In this document: one piece after another, positions 6,189 to 13,255 of the stretch | Layout: every line of letters starts with the position of its first letter | Position numbering within the stretch: the stretch's first letter is position 1 | DNA from: Candidatus Cloacimonadota bacterium | Lineage (GTDB): Bacteria > Muiribacteriota > UBA6191 > JACPRK01 | Length of the DNA stretch: 13,255 nt | Direction of reading: 5' to 3' | NCBI GenBank assembly: GCA_021772705.1 | Contig: JAJFLN010000320.1 | Coordinates: 1 to 13,255 of the forward strand | Translations under genes and position numbers: made by a program | Notes under the pieces: model-generated | Told to the model about the DNA's origin: nothing | What the model saw: only the letters and a program-made list of their open reading frames with translations | Databases searched by the model: none

Positions 6189-8501
6189 ATGAGCATCAGA
6201 ACAGCAATCTCAGTGATCACGGTCATGCTTGCAGTCATGCTGCTTTGTACGCCCCGGGTCTTGGCTGACGACGCCTTCAAGGACGAGAGTTACAGCTATC
6301 AGAAGAACGTCCGGCCAATCCTGGAGAAGAACTGTGTCGTCTGCCATGCCTGTTACGACGCACCGTGTCAGCTCAAGATGGAGTCCTTCGAGGGCCTCTC
6401 CAGGGGCGCCACCAAGGCCGTGGTTTACACTGGCCGTCCCAAGGCCCAGGATCCGACCCGGCTTCATATCGACGCTGCCGATGAGGCCGGCTGGAGGGCG
6501 AAGGGATTCTTCTCAGTCATCGAGGGCGGCTCCTCTTCCATCCTTTCACGCATGATCGAACTCGGCCGTAAGCAGGCGCCGAAGGCCAATCAGCCCCTAC
6601 CGGATGAAGTGGAGTTCGGCGTGAAGCGGGAGAATCAGTGCCCCACGGGTGAAGAGTTCGAGAAGTACCAGCATCGCAAGATGCATCAAGGCATGCCCTT
6701 CGGCATGGCCCCTCTGAGGCCCGAGACGCTGTACACCCTGCACGGCTGGCTGGCGGAGGGCGCTCCTGTCGACGAGACCGATGAGACCCTCAGCGCTGAG
6801 ACTCAGAAGGTCATCGGCGCCTGGGAGGGATTCCTGAATGCCTCCGACAAGAGAGGGCAGCTGCTGGCCCGGTACATCTATGAACATCTGTTCCTGGCTC
6901 ACCTCCACTTCGACGCCGAAGCCATGGAGGGTTTCTTCGAGATCGTTCGTTCTTCCACTTCTCCAGGCAGCCCCATTCAGGTCATCCCCACACGGCGTCC
7001 CAACGACGATCCAGGCGGCACGGTCTTCTACCGTCTCCGCCGCATCAAGGGGGCCATCGTCCAGAAGACTCACATCACTTACCCCTTTGGCCTGGACAAG
7101 CTGAAGCGCGTTCAGAAGCTCTTCTCGTCGAAGGACTGGGACGTGAAGGAGCTGCCGCCCTATTCGGCCACAGCCTCGACGAACCCTTTCGTCACCTTCC
7201 AGGCCATTCCCGCCAGCCTTCGTTACCAGTACATGCTCGACAACGCTCACTACTTCGTCCAGTGCTTCATCCGCGGCCCCGTCTGCCTGGGGAACATCGC
7301 TACCGATGTCATCCAGGACCACTTCCACGCCATGTTCACCGAGCCCCAGGCCGATCTGTTCTGCCTCGATGCTGACTATGCGAAGAAGGCCATGGAGCAT
7401 CTGAACATCCGAGGCAAGGAAGGCTTCAGGGTCGATGTTCGCCCCCAGTGGATGGAGGCGGAGCAGCGCTATGCCGAGATGCGGTTCGACAAGTACAAGA
7501 GCAAGGACGCCACCTCCCTGGACGAGATATGGCACGGCGAGGGGACCAATCCAGACGCCATGCTGACCGTGTTCAGAAACCATGACAGCGCCACGGTCCT
7601 TCGAGGATTGCGGGGTATTTTGCCCAAAACCATCTGGGTGATCGACTATCCGATCCTCGAGCGCATCTATTACCTGCTGGTGGTCAACTTCGATGTCTTC
7701 GGCAGTGCGGTCCATCAGGTCCAGACCCGCCTCTACTTCGATCTCCTGAGGGCCGAATCGGAGACGAACTTCCTGCGGTTCTTGCCCGCCGGCGTTCGGA
7801 AGAAGCTGAGGAAGAGCTGGTATCGAGGTCTGGTGGCGACCATGAAGGTCAAGACCGTCTACCCCAGCGTGGATCGGGATACACCGAGTCTGCTCGAGGC
7901 CGAAGAGTCCAATCCCATGGCCGAGTTCGTCGATCAGCTCCGGACCCGGATGCCGGCCCTGACAGGCCTCGCCGGGGACATGACGGGCAACTCGTTCGCC
8001 GAGATGGACGCCCAGCTCGACGCCACCATGCGTGACAGGGTCGAAGGTACGCTCATGACCCTCGAGCAAGGTACGGCGACAGAGTATCCCTTCATCAACT
8101 TCCTGCCCAACGTCTCGCTGATCCGGATCGGCTTCGGTGAGGAGGATCGGGACCTGGCCTACACGATCATGCTCAACCGAGTTCACAAGAACGTGGCTTT
8201 CATGCTGCGAGAGGGCAGCCGTCTGGAGCCAGAGAAGGACTACCTGACCGTACTTCGAGGCCCGGTAGGCTCCTACCCGAATTTCATCTTTCAGGTCGCC
8301 TCGCCCAAGGTTGATGACTTCGTGAAGCAACTGCAGGCCGTGAAGGATGCGGAGGGCTTCACTGCCGTCGTCAACAAGTACGGCGTGAGGAGAACCCACC
8401 CCTCGTTCTGGGACGCCTTCCAGTTCTTCAGCAAGTACTTGGAGCGGGTCAATCCACTCCAGCGGGGTATTTTCGACGCCAACCGGTACGAAAACTACTG
8501 A
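6189..8501 (+). CDS. cti: Fatty acid cis/trans isomerase (Cti), periplasmic c-type haem enzyme
   Basis: Cti converts cis-unsaturated acyl chains of membrane phospholipids to trans without shifting the double bond, stiffening the membrane quickly under solvent, heat or toxic stress. The 770-residue product is close to Pseudomonas Cti (about 766). It has a Sec signal peptide (hydrophobic 5-20, likely cleavage after VLA at 26) and a single haem-attachment motif CVVCH (49-53) embedded in CHACYDAPCQLK, a block typical of Cti. Further family-like stretches include MPFGMAPLRPETLYTLHGWL and CFIRGPVCLGNIATDVIQDHF. The haem motif implies export and cytochrome c maturation in the host. The ATG at 6189 has a modest AGGT upstream (6177-6180) and directly precedes the signal peptide. 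The hydrolase gene follows after 68 bp and may be co-transcribed. Family assignment is strong; activity is not shown. Confidence 0.93.
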   Translation: MSIRTAISVITVMLAVMLLCTPRVLADDAFKDESYSYQKNVRPILEKNCVVCHACYDAPCQLKMESFEGLSRGATKAVVYTGRPKAQDPTRLHIDAADEAGWRAKGFFSVIEGGSSSILSRMIELGRKQAPKANQPLPDEVEFGVKRENQCPTGEEFEKYQHRKMHQGMPFGMAPLRPETLYTLHGWLAEGAPVDETDETLSAETQKVIGAWEGFLNASDKRGQLLARYIYEHLFLAHLHFDAEAMEGFFEIVRSSTSPGSPIQVIPTRRPNDDPGGTVFYRLRRIKGAIVQKTHITYPFGLDKLKRVQKLFSSKDWDVKELPPYSATASTNPFVTFQAIPASLRYQYMLDNAHYFVQCFIRGPVCLGNIATDVIQDHFHAMFTEPQADLFCLDADYAKKAMEHLNIRGKEGFRVDVRPQWMEAEQRYAEMRFDKYKSKDATSLDEIWHGEGTNPDAMLTVFRNHDSATVLRGLRGILPKTIWVIDYPILERIYYLLVVNFDVFGSAVHQVQTRLYFDLLRAESETNFLRFLPAGVRKKLRKSWYRGLVATMKVKTVYPSVDRDTPSLLEAEESNPMAEFVDQLRTRMPALTGLAGDMTGNSFAEMDAQLDATMRDRVEGTLMTLEQGTATEYPFINFLPNVSLIRIGFGEEDRDLAYTIMLNRVHKNVAFMLREGSRLEPEKDYLTVLRGPVGSYPNFIFQVASPKVDDFVKQLQAVKDAEGFTAVVNKYGVRRTHPSFWDAFQFFSKYLERVNPLQRGIFDANRYENY

Positions 8502-8528
8502 GCCCGGGACCGATCGTTCCGGCAGGCG

Positions 8529-8559
8529 GGCTGGAGCCGCAATTGATAAAGCTCCAGCC
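8529..8559 (+). promoter_or_regulatory. 9-bp hairpin directly upstream of the hydrolase ribosome binding site
   Basis: GGCTGGAGC (8529-8537) pairs perfectly with GCTCCAGCC (8551-8559) around a 13-nt A/T-rich loop. The stem ends one base before GGGAGG (8561-8566), the ribosome binding site of the hydrolase gene. No T tract follows, so termination is doubtful. Protection of processed cti mRNA or an effect on hydrolase translation is possible. Pairing is seen; function is inferred. Confidence 0.5.
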
Positions 8560-8569
8560 TGGGAGGACT

Positions 8570-9520
8570 ATGAAGACACTACCAAGGAATCGCCTGATCG
8601 CGGCCCTGACAGCCGGCCTGCTTGTCTTCGCCGCCGGGAGTCCCGGCCTGTGGGCAAAGACAAAGAGTGCCGAGAAGGCTGCGGACCCCTTCGCGAAGAT
8701 CGAGATCACTGTCATCCCCCTGGCGGGAAACGTGTCGATGCTCAAGGGTTCCGGCGGGAATATCGGTCTGTGCGTGGGGCCCGACGGCGCATTTCTGGTG
8801 GATGATCAGTACGCGCCCTTGACCCCGAAGATCCGGAAGGCCGTGGCCAGCGTGACCTCCGAACCTCTCAGGTTCGTACTCAACACGCACTATCACCCAG
8901 ACCACGCCGGAGGGAACGAGAACCTGGGGGAGGCGGGAGTGCTCATCGTGGCTCACGAGAACGTCCGGGAGCGGCTCTCGACGCCCCAGTTCAACAAGTT
9001 CTTCAATCGCCATCGCGACCCGCTTCCGGCGAAGGCCTTGCCGGTGGTCACCTATGCCGATGCGGTGAAGTTCCATCTCAACGGTGAGACCATTCGGGCC
9101 TTCCACATCCCCTCGGCCCACACCGACGGCGATTCCTTCGTCCACTTCACCACCTCCAACGTGATCCACACGGGGGACGTGGTGTTCATGTCCGGGTACC
9201 CATTCATTGATCTTTCGGCGGGAGGCTCCTTGAAGGGAATGATGGCCGCCTGCGGACAACTGATCGAGATGTCCGACGAGGCAACCAAGATCATCCCGGG
9301 TCATGGAGATCCAACGGATCGGGCCGGTCTGCGGAGCTACCTGAAGATGCTCGACACGGTTCGTTCCCGGGTCCAGACCCTCATCGACTCCGGCAAGGAG
9401 ATCGAGGCAGTGGTGCAGGCTGCTCCGACGAAGGACCTGGACGCCCGGTGGGGACTGTCCTTCATGTCCGGTGAGAAGTTCACCCGCCTGGTCTACCTGA
9501 GTCTCACGGGCCAGGAGTAG
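8570..9520 (+). CDS. Exported metallo-beta-lactamase-fold metallohydrolase
   Basis: Probable periplasmic zinc hydrolase. From the ATG at 8570 the product has 316 residues: a signal peptide (MKTLPRNRLIAALTAG..., likely cleavage near residue 29 after LWA), then an MBL domain. The metal-binding set looks complete: THYHPDH (His 107, His 109, Asp 111, His 112), SAHTDGD (His 184), HTGD (Asp 203) and PGHG (His 245). The sequence resembles the broad 'SoxH/B3-like' MBL group often annotated only as MBL-fold hydrolase; whether it cleaves beta-lactams, thioesters, lactones or phosphoesters cannot be told. GGGAGG (8561-8566) lies only 3 bases before the ATG, slightly close; an upstream in-frame TTG at 8543 lies inside the hairpin loop and would add nine residues before the signal peptide, so was not chosen. 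Its 3' end overlaps the convergent kinase gene by 17 bp. Confidence 0.88.
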   Translation: MKTLPRNRLIAALTAGLLVFAAGSPGLWAKTKSAEKAADPFAKIEITVIPLAGNVSMLKGSGGNIGLCVGPDGAFLVDDQYAPLTPKIRKAVASVTSEPLRFVLNTHYHPDHAGGNENLGEAGVLIVAHENVRERLSTPQFNKFFNRHRDPLPAKALPVVTYADAVKFHLNGETIRAFHIPSAHTDGDSFVHFTTSNVIHTGDVVFMSGYPFIDLSAGGSLKGMMAACGQLIEMSDEATKIIPGHGDPTDRAGLRSYLKMLDTVRSRVQTLIDSGKEIEAVVQAAPTKDLDARWGLSFMSGEKFTRLVYLSLTGQE

Positions 9521-11891
9521 GGCCTGGCAGAGACTGCCCTCGTCGCTCCCGGTTCCGCTGTGGCTCCGGGGGGACGGGCTCCTTCACTGAGCGGTAGGCA
9601 TTCTTGAGATGCCGCCGGACGTCCTGGAGTCGCAGTCTCACGTCCGGTGCCAGCTCCGATGCCGGCCCGGGTGGAGGGGGATGGCGCGGGTCCCAGGGCC
9701 ACTCGCGCAACAGCCTGTCCCGGGCCGCCAGCCAGACGGCGGCCTCCCGGCGAGAGAGCTCCAGTGACCCCGTGGCCGGTTGCGACATGGGGCGCACGAG
9801 CCAGACTCTCTGGCACGCCAGGTCGAAGAGGGCCAGCTGCCGAGTCGGGGAGGGAGGAGAGCCGGGCTGCTTTGACTCCAGGAGGCCCCTCAGGGTGGTA
9901 AACGCCGCGTCTCCAGCCGCGTCGGTGGCGACGAATCGCAGGGCCCGTATCAGTCCGTGGATCAAGGGAAAGTCGACTGCCGCTTCGCCGGAGGCACTTC
10001 GAAGCAGTGCATCCTCGATGAGGGAGGCCGCGGAGGCACCTGCCGGAGGTGTCCAGCCCGCGTACTGAACGAATGGAAGCAAGCAGGTCTCGCCAGCCGC
10101 CCAGTTGACCGGAGCGGGGGAGGGGGCGATCGCTTCCCAGGTACGCTGAAGGGGCATCAGCTTCTCTCCGAATTCCCGCCGGACGCGGCTCAACAGCAGG
10201 TCGAGCCTCAACTGCAGCTCCGGACCGGGAATCATGTTTCGTCGGCTGCCCCACCGCATGATCGTGTACCTCAGGGCATCGTCGGCTTCAGTGGTGTGTA
10301 GCAACAGGGCGGCCATGATTCGGGGCAACGCCGCGGCCAGGCCTGATGACAGTGAACTGTCTCCCGATTCAACTGCCTGCAGGAGCTGCAGGCAAGGCCG
10401 AAGAGGCAGAGACCAGAGCATGACCGTGTCCCTGGCGTGGAGCCCCGGATCGATCTGGTCCAGATTCCGGCGAGCCCGCGACTGGGATGTGGCAACGTTC
10501 ACGTTGGACCGGCGAATCAGCTCCAGCAGGCGGGCCATCTCCGGGATCGACTCGTCGGCTGGCAGTCCCGACGCCACGAGCCAGGATGACCGAACATCGA
10601 AGGGGTCTTTCGGGTCACCGCCTCTCTGAGGCTTCGGGGAGGCCTTGGGTTGCTGGATGGCCGCTGTGGGGGTGGTTGAACTCCGCCCAGCCGCCTCTGG
10701 CGGTGGCGTGGAAGGCCGGACGTCACTTGGGCCGAGGATTGGGAATGATGCTCTGGGGAGGAAGGCCCAGCCAAGCAGGGTCGCCACGAGCAGCGCTGCC
10801 ACTCCCAGTCCAAGCCAGGAAGTCCAGACCCGGGGCTTCCGGACCGGCGCCGCACTTACCCCACCTGCAGAGCTGTCCACTCTGGCGGTCCCGGGGAGGC
10901 TGGGGGCTCGGCCTCCGGGCTTGGAGCCCACAGCGACGATGGTCTGGCCATGGCCGAAGCGGGGGGACTTTCCCGGCCGATTCCTGACGTCCCGCCGTCC
11001 CGGTTGCCCTCTGGCGCCTCCCTTCAGCGCGGCGGCTGCGGCGGAGGCATCGGCGAATCGGTCTGCCGGGTCCGGTGCCAGGAAACCGGCCAGGACTCTG
11101 TCCAGGCCGGGCGGCAGGTCCTCCCTGAACTTCCCTGGGTCCGGCAGGATGCCGGTGGACTGGGCCTTCCAGATGGTCACCAGGTTCTCGCCTTCGAATG
11201 GTCTCTTGCCCGTCAGGCACTCGAAGAAGATCACTCCCAAGGAGTAGAGATCCCAGGCAGGAGTGGCGGCCCCCTCCGCCCATGCTTCCGGTGGAAGATA
11301 CCCCGGAGTACCGAGAAGTACGCCGGCCTGAGTCCGGAATCCGCCGATGGATCGATCTTTGGCGATTCCCAGGTCCCCCACCAGGACGCCTCTGGACGGG
11401 GAGAGGAAGAGATTGGCTGGCTTCAGATCTCGATGCAGGATTGCGGCGGCGTGGAGCGTGATCAGGACACTGGCCGTCGTCTCCACCACCTCCATGGCGA
11501 GTGCCAGCGGCAGCGCTCCCTGTTGGTGCAGCCGCTCCGCCAGTGTCCCTCCCTCCACCAGTTCTTGCGCCAGGATCAGCTCGCCCTGCTCCTCAGCGGC
11601 CTCCAGCACCATGATCAGGTTGGGATGGGCGACCCGGGCGGCGAGGCGCCCCTCCTGTAGAAACCTCTGCCGGGATGCACCGTCTCCGGCGAGGGAGGTC
11701 GAGAGTACCTTGACCGCCACCCTTCGACCCAGGGATAGCTGGGTTGCCTCATAGACAACTCCCATGCCGCCCTGGCCCAGGAGCCGCTCAATCCGGTATC
11801 CCCCCAGCAAGCTCCCGGGACTCAGAGTGCCGTGCCCGACCTTCGCCGTCCCGGGCGTCCCGTCCCGGCGCGGTTCTCGGCGGCCCCTCAC
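9504..11891 (-). CDS. Membrane-anchored Ser/Thr protein kinase with unknown C-terminal domain
   Basis: Bacterial Pkn2-type (Hanks) kinase. Start is taken as GTG at 11891, with GGAGG on the minus strand (plus positions 11899-11903) 7 bases upstream; the open frame continues to 12227 but that part overlaps the NHL gene and looks non-coding. The 795-residue product has kinase domain about 32-290: glycine loop GQGGMGVVY (39-47), VAVK with Lys 61, Glu 80, HRDLKPAN (153-160), DLG in place of DFG (173-175), GTPGYLPPE (194-202) and WDLYSLG with Asp 214. A Gly/Arg/Ala-rich linker, one membrane helix (about 356-378) and a Pro-rich stretch (380-420) lead to about 370 residues of unrecognised, mostly helical sequence, expected outside the cytoplasm and possibly sensory. 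Catalytic residues suggest an active enzyme. It lies 59 bp downstream of the NHL gene on the same strand. Confidence 0.9.
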   Translation of the reverse strand: MRGRREPRRDGTPGTAKVGHGTLSPGSLLGGYRIERLLGQGGMGVVYEATQLSLGRRVAVKVLSTSLAGDGASRQRFLQEGRLAARVAHPNLIMVLEAAEEQGELILAQELVEGGTLAERLHQQGALPLALAMEVVETTASVLITLHAAAILHRDLKPANLFLSPSRGVLVGDLGIAKDRSIGGFRTQAGVLLGTPGYLPPEAWAEGAATPAWDLYSLGVIFFECLTGKRPFEGENLVTIWKAQSTGILPDPGKFREDLPPGLDRVLAGFLAPDPADRFADASAAAAALKGGARGQPGRRDVRNRPGKSPRFGHGQTIVAVGSKPGGRAPSLPGTARVDSSAGGVSAAPVRKPRVWTSWLGLGVAALLVATLLGWAFLPRASFPILGPSDVRPSTPPPEAAGRSSTTPTAAIQQPKASPKPQRGGDPKDPFDVRSSWLVASGLPADESIPEMARLLELIRRSNVNVATSQSRARRNLDQIDPGLHARDTVMLWSLPLRPCLQLLQAVESGDSSLSSGLAAALPRIMAALLLHTTEADDALRYTIMRWGSRRNMIPGPELQLRLDLLLSRVRREFGEKLMPLQRTWEAIAPSPAPVNWAAGETCLLPFVQYAGWTPPAGASAASLIEDALLRSASGEAAVDFPLIHGLIRALRFVATDAAGDAAFTTLRGLLESKQPGSPPSPTRQLALFDLACQRVWLVRPMSQPATGSLELSRREAAVWLAARDRLLREWPWDPRHPPPPGPASELAPDVRLRLQDVRRHLKNAYRSVKEPVPPEPQRNRERRGQSLPGPTPGP

Positions 11892-11895
11892 TTGA

Positions 11896-11919
11896 CTGCC
11901 TCCATCATGCTGGATGCAG
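11896..11919 (-). promoter_or_regulatory. Ribosome binding site of the kinase gene inside a small hairpin
   Basis: On the minus strand CTGC-A-TCCA-GCATGA-TGGA-G-GCAG forms two 4-bp helices separated by one A/G mismatch. The GGAGG ribosome binding site that fixes the kinase GTG start lies in the 3' arm. Partial masking of the site could make kinase translation depend on ribosomes arriving from the NHL gene. The pairing is short and could be chance. Confidence 0.4.
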
Positions 11920-11950
11920 GATATCGCAAGCGGCCGCCTCTGCGCGTGTC

Positions 11951-13255
11951 TCAGGGAATGGGGAAGCGGAGTATCCGGCTGTTGATGGTGTCGGCCACAT
12001 AGAAGTGACTTCCTCCCAGAGCGCTGCCCTGCCTGGGGCGGGACAGGGAGTAGGAGTCCATCGCCCCCGATGCGGCGTTGTTGAAAAGGCTCTCGGAGAA
12101 TAGGCTCTGGCCGAGCAGGTCGTCGAAGTGGCTCTCCGGCCCGGCGGCGCGATGATCCTCGAACCAGACAACCCGGTTGTTGAGGGAGTCGCAGATGAAC
12201 AGCCGGTCCTCGCCAAAGCGGACGCACTGAGGGCTGTTGAGGCCGTTCCGGCTGGCACCATCGCCTCCCCGATCCGGTGAGCCGCTCTGGAAATCGCTCT
12301 GTCCCAGGACTCGGGAGGCTGCCGTCAGATCTCCGGTTGTGTCGAAGAGCAGGACACGATGATTGTTCCTGTCCGCCACGGCGAGAATCCTGTCGGACAG
12401 GGCAATCGAGACTGGCATGGCCAGAGAGCTGGCGCTCACCTCACCGTCGCCGTTCGGGGCATTGCTCCAGAAGTTTGGTTGGCCGATGACGCCGGAGGCT
12501 GCGCCTCCGCTTGGCAGGTCCTCGAAGGCGTCGAAGACCAGGACGCGGTGGTTACCGCTGTCGGCCACGAAGAGGGTCGAGCCGCTGAAGGCGGCATCCA
12601 GAGGGTTGTCCATGGTCGCGGAACTGGCGACCCCGCCGCCATTGGCGGCGCCGGCGACGAAGCTGCTCTGGCCCAGCACTCGATCCGGCAGTCCGCCCGA
12701 TTCCGGCAGAGCTGCTACATCGTCATAGATGAGGACCCGGTGGTTCCCGGCGTCGCAGACGATGAGTCTGTTGCCTTGCAGGTGCACGCCGTAGGGGCTG
12801 TCCATACCCGATCGGGTCGTGGACGCCTCCCTGGCCGAGAAGTCCGGCTGACCCAGAACACGGGTCGCCGTCGTGTCCGTGAGGGAGTCGAAGAGAAGGA
12901 CCCGGTTGTTCTGGGTGTCCGCCACGGCGAGGCGCGAGCCGTCGGTGGAGACGCTGCTCGGCAAGTCCAGTCCATTGGCAGCTGTATCCGTTCCTCGATT
13001 GCGGCTGCCGGAGTCGAAGCTCGCCTGTCCCGTGACCTGGTCCGCCCCGTCCCGGACGATCCATTCCGCCGTCACGGATCGGAAGATGGTGTTGTCCCGG
13101 TTTCCCAAAGTGGCATCGATCTGGACCCGGACGGCGCCGAACTTTGGCGCTGTCTCCAGGGGAATGACACTCCAGCGGAAGTCCGATGTCGCGCCTCCCG
13201 GGATCTCCCGGGTCGTCAGGTCATCCGGCGCCAGGACGATGTACTGGTCCGTGAC
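11951..13255 (-). CDS. Secreted NHL-repeat six-bladed beta-propeller protein (5' end outside window)
   Basis: The minus-strand frame is open to the window edge, so the 434 residues seen are the C-terminal part; the first in-frame start-like codon (TTG at 13108) is probably internal. The first 70 or so residues, with alternating hydrophobic residues (DFRWSVIPLE, AVRVQIDA, AEWIVRD), look like a beta-sandwich domain. Then come six repeats, each opening with a VLGQxxF motif and closing with ADxxNNRVLxFD: they begin near 13036, 12859, 12679, 12490, 12310 and 12118, about 55-64 residues apart. Six repeats make a complete NHL propeller, a fold used for protein or ligand binding and sometimes in peptide-amidating enzymes. 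The last repeat ends RILRFPIP at the stop. Export is assumed from the domain type; no signal peptide is in view. The kinase gene follows after 59 bp. The binding partner is unknown. Confidence 0.88.
   Translation of the reverse strand, partial: VTDQYIVLAPDDLTTREIPGGATSDFRWSVIPLETAPKFGAVRVQIDATLGNRDNTIFRSVTAEWIVRDGADQVTGQASFDSGSRNRGTDTAANGLDLPSSVSTDGSRLAVADTQNNRVLLFDSLTDTTATRVLGQPDFSAREASTTRSGMDSPYGVHLQGNRLIVCDAGNHRVLIYDDVAALPESGGLPDRVLGQSSFVAGAANGGGVASSATMDNPLDAAFSGSTLFVADSGNHRVLVFDAFEDLPSGGAASGVIGQPNFWSNAPNGDGEVSASSLAMPVSIALSDRILAVADRNNHRVLLFDTTGDLTAASRVLGQSDFQSGSPDRGGDGASRNGLNSPQCVRFGEDRLFICDSLNNRVVWFEDHRAAGPESHFDDLLGQSLFSESLFNNAASGAMDSYSLSRPRQGSALGGSHFYVADTINSRILRFPIP
11954..13036 (-). repeat. 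Six tandem NHL-coding repeats (about 165-192 bp period)
   Basis: The repeats can be seen in DNA as well as protein: variants of AGGACCCGGTTGTT followed by a (T)CGGCCACGA-like or GTCCGCCACGGCGAG block recur on the plus strand near 12897, 12732, 12540, 12353, 12168 and 11969. Repeats are diverged, so this is an old protein repeat, not a recent tandem duplication. Asp and Asn positions in ADxxNNR are the most conserved; two units carry Cys in place of Ala (VCDAGNHR, ICDSLNNR). Confidence 0.85.

Noticed and set aside
6597..8399. 600-codon open frame on the minus strand opposite cti
   Set aside because: Same explanation: an antisense shadow of a well-supported gene, with no signal peptide, domain or motif that I recognise.
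8543..8569. In-frame TTG start for the hydrolase
   Set aside because: It sits in a hairpin loop with no ribosome binding site, and the ATG at 8570 starts directly at a good signal peptide.
10374..10394. Perfect 9-bp inverted repeat with 3-nt loop (TGCCTGCAG, GAG, CTGCAGGCA) inside the kinase gene
   Set aside because: It lies fully within coding sequence and encodes part of a Leu/Gln-rich helix (CLQLLQA), where repeated CTGCAG codon pairs produce palindromes by themselves. No flanking feature suggests another role.
11892..12227. Upstream 112-codon extension of the kinase open frame
   Set aside because: It lies over the NHL-repeat gene in another frame, is Arg/Pro/Gln-rich, and the GTG at 11891 has a well-placed GGAGG.
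11951..13036. Regularly spaced repeats considered as a CRISPR array
   Set aside because: The units are about 165-192 bp, diverged, in frame, and encode NHL repeats; there are no short identical repeats with unique spacers.

Overview
The window reads as ordinary chromosomal DNA from a high-G+C (by eye a little over 60%), Gram-negative bacterium. Evidence for a Gram-negative envelope is a periplasmic c-type cytochrome (fatty acid cis/trans isomerase), a Yej-type peptide importer with a solute-binding protein, and exported proteins with Sec signals. A membrane-anchored Ser/Thr kinase and a VLGQ-type NHL-repeat protein suggest a Planctomycetota, Myxococcota, Acidobacteriota or related lineage rather than a typical gammaproteobacterium, but the sequence does not settle this. 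No rRNA, tRNA, CRISPR array, integrase or transposase gene was found. Coding density is high, and no gene-free stretch exceeds 300 bases (the longest is 5966-6188).

Region 1 (2-5965, + strand) is a five-gene ABC importer operon: the C-terminal part of a YejA-like binding protein cut by the window edge, YejB-like and YejE-like permeases, and two separate Dpp/Opp-type ATPases. The last four genes are tightly packed (13 bp, 3 bp, then an ATGA overlap). A 93-bp gap with two hairpins separates the binding protein from the permeases. The YejE-like protein is about 125 residues longer than E. coli YejE, with an extra N-terminal membrane segment and a charged, helix-rich periplasmic insertion. Enterobacterial YejF fuses the two ATPases; here they are separate genes.

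Region 2 (5966-6188) is the most unusual non-coding segment. It holds a perfect 34-bp inverted repeat around a 32-nt loop, followed by a small 7-bp hairpin. Its GGGGGACA...TGTCCCCC ends suggest a mobile palindromic (REP/RAYT-like) element or a bidirectional terminator.

Region 3 (6189-9520, + strand) holds a fatty acid cis/trans isomerase gene (cti) and, 68 bp downstream, an exported metallo-beta-lactamase-fold hydrolase. A 9-bp hairpin lies just before the hydrolase ribosome binding site. They may be co-transcribed and both products act outside the cytoplasm.

Region 4 (9504-13255, - strand) holds an NHL-repeat six-bladed propeller protein (5' end outside the window) and, 59 bp downstream, a Pkn-type Ser/Thr kinase with one membrane segment and a large unrecognised extracytoplasmic helical domain. 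The kinase gene runs tail-to-tail into the hydrolase gene and overlaps it by 17 bp.

I see no clearly new defence or mobile system. The observations most worth checking are the 34-bp inverted repeat, the insertion in the YejE-like permease, the NHL/kinase pair with its unknown sensor-like domain, and Cti outside its best-known hosts.
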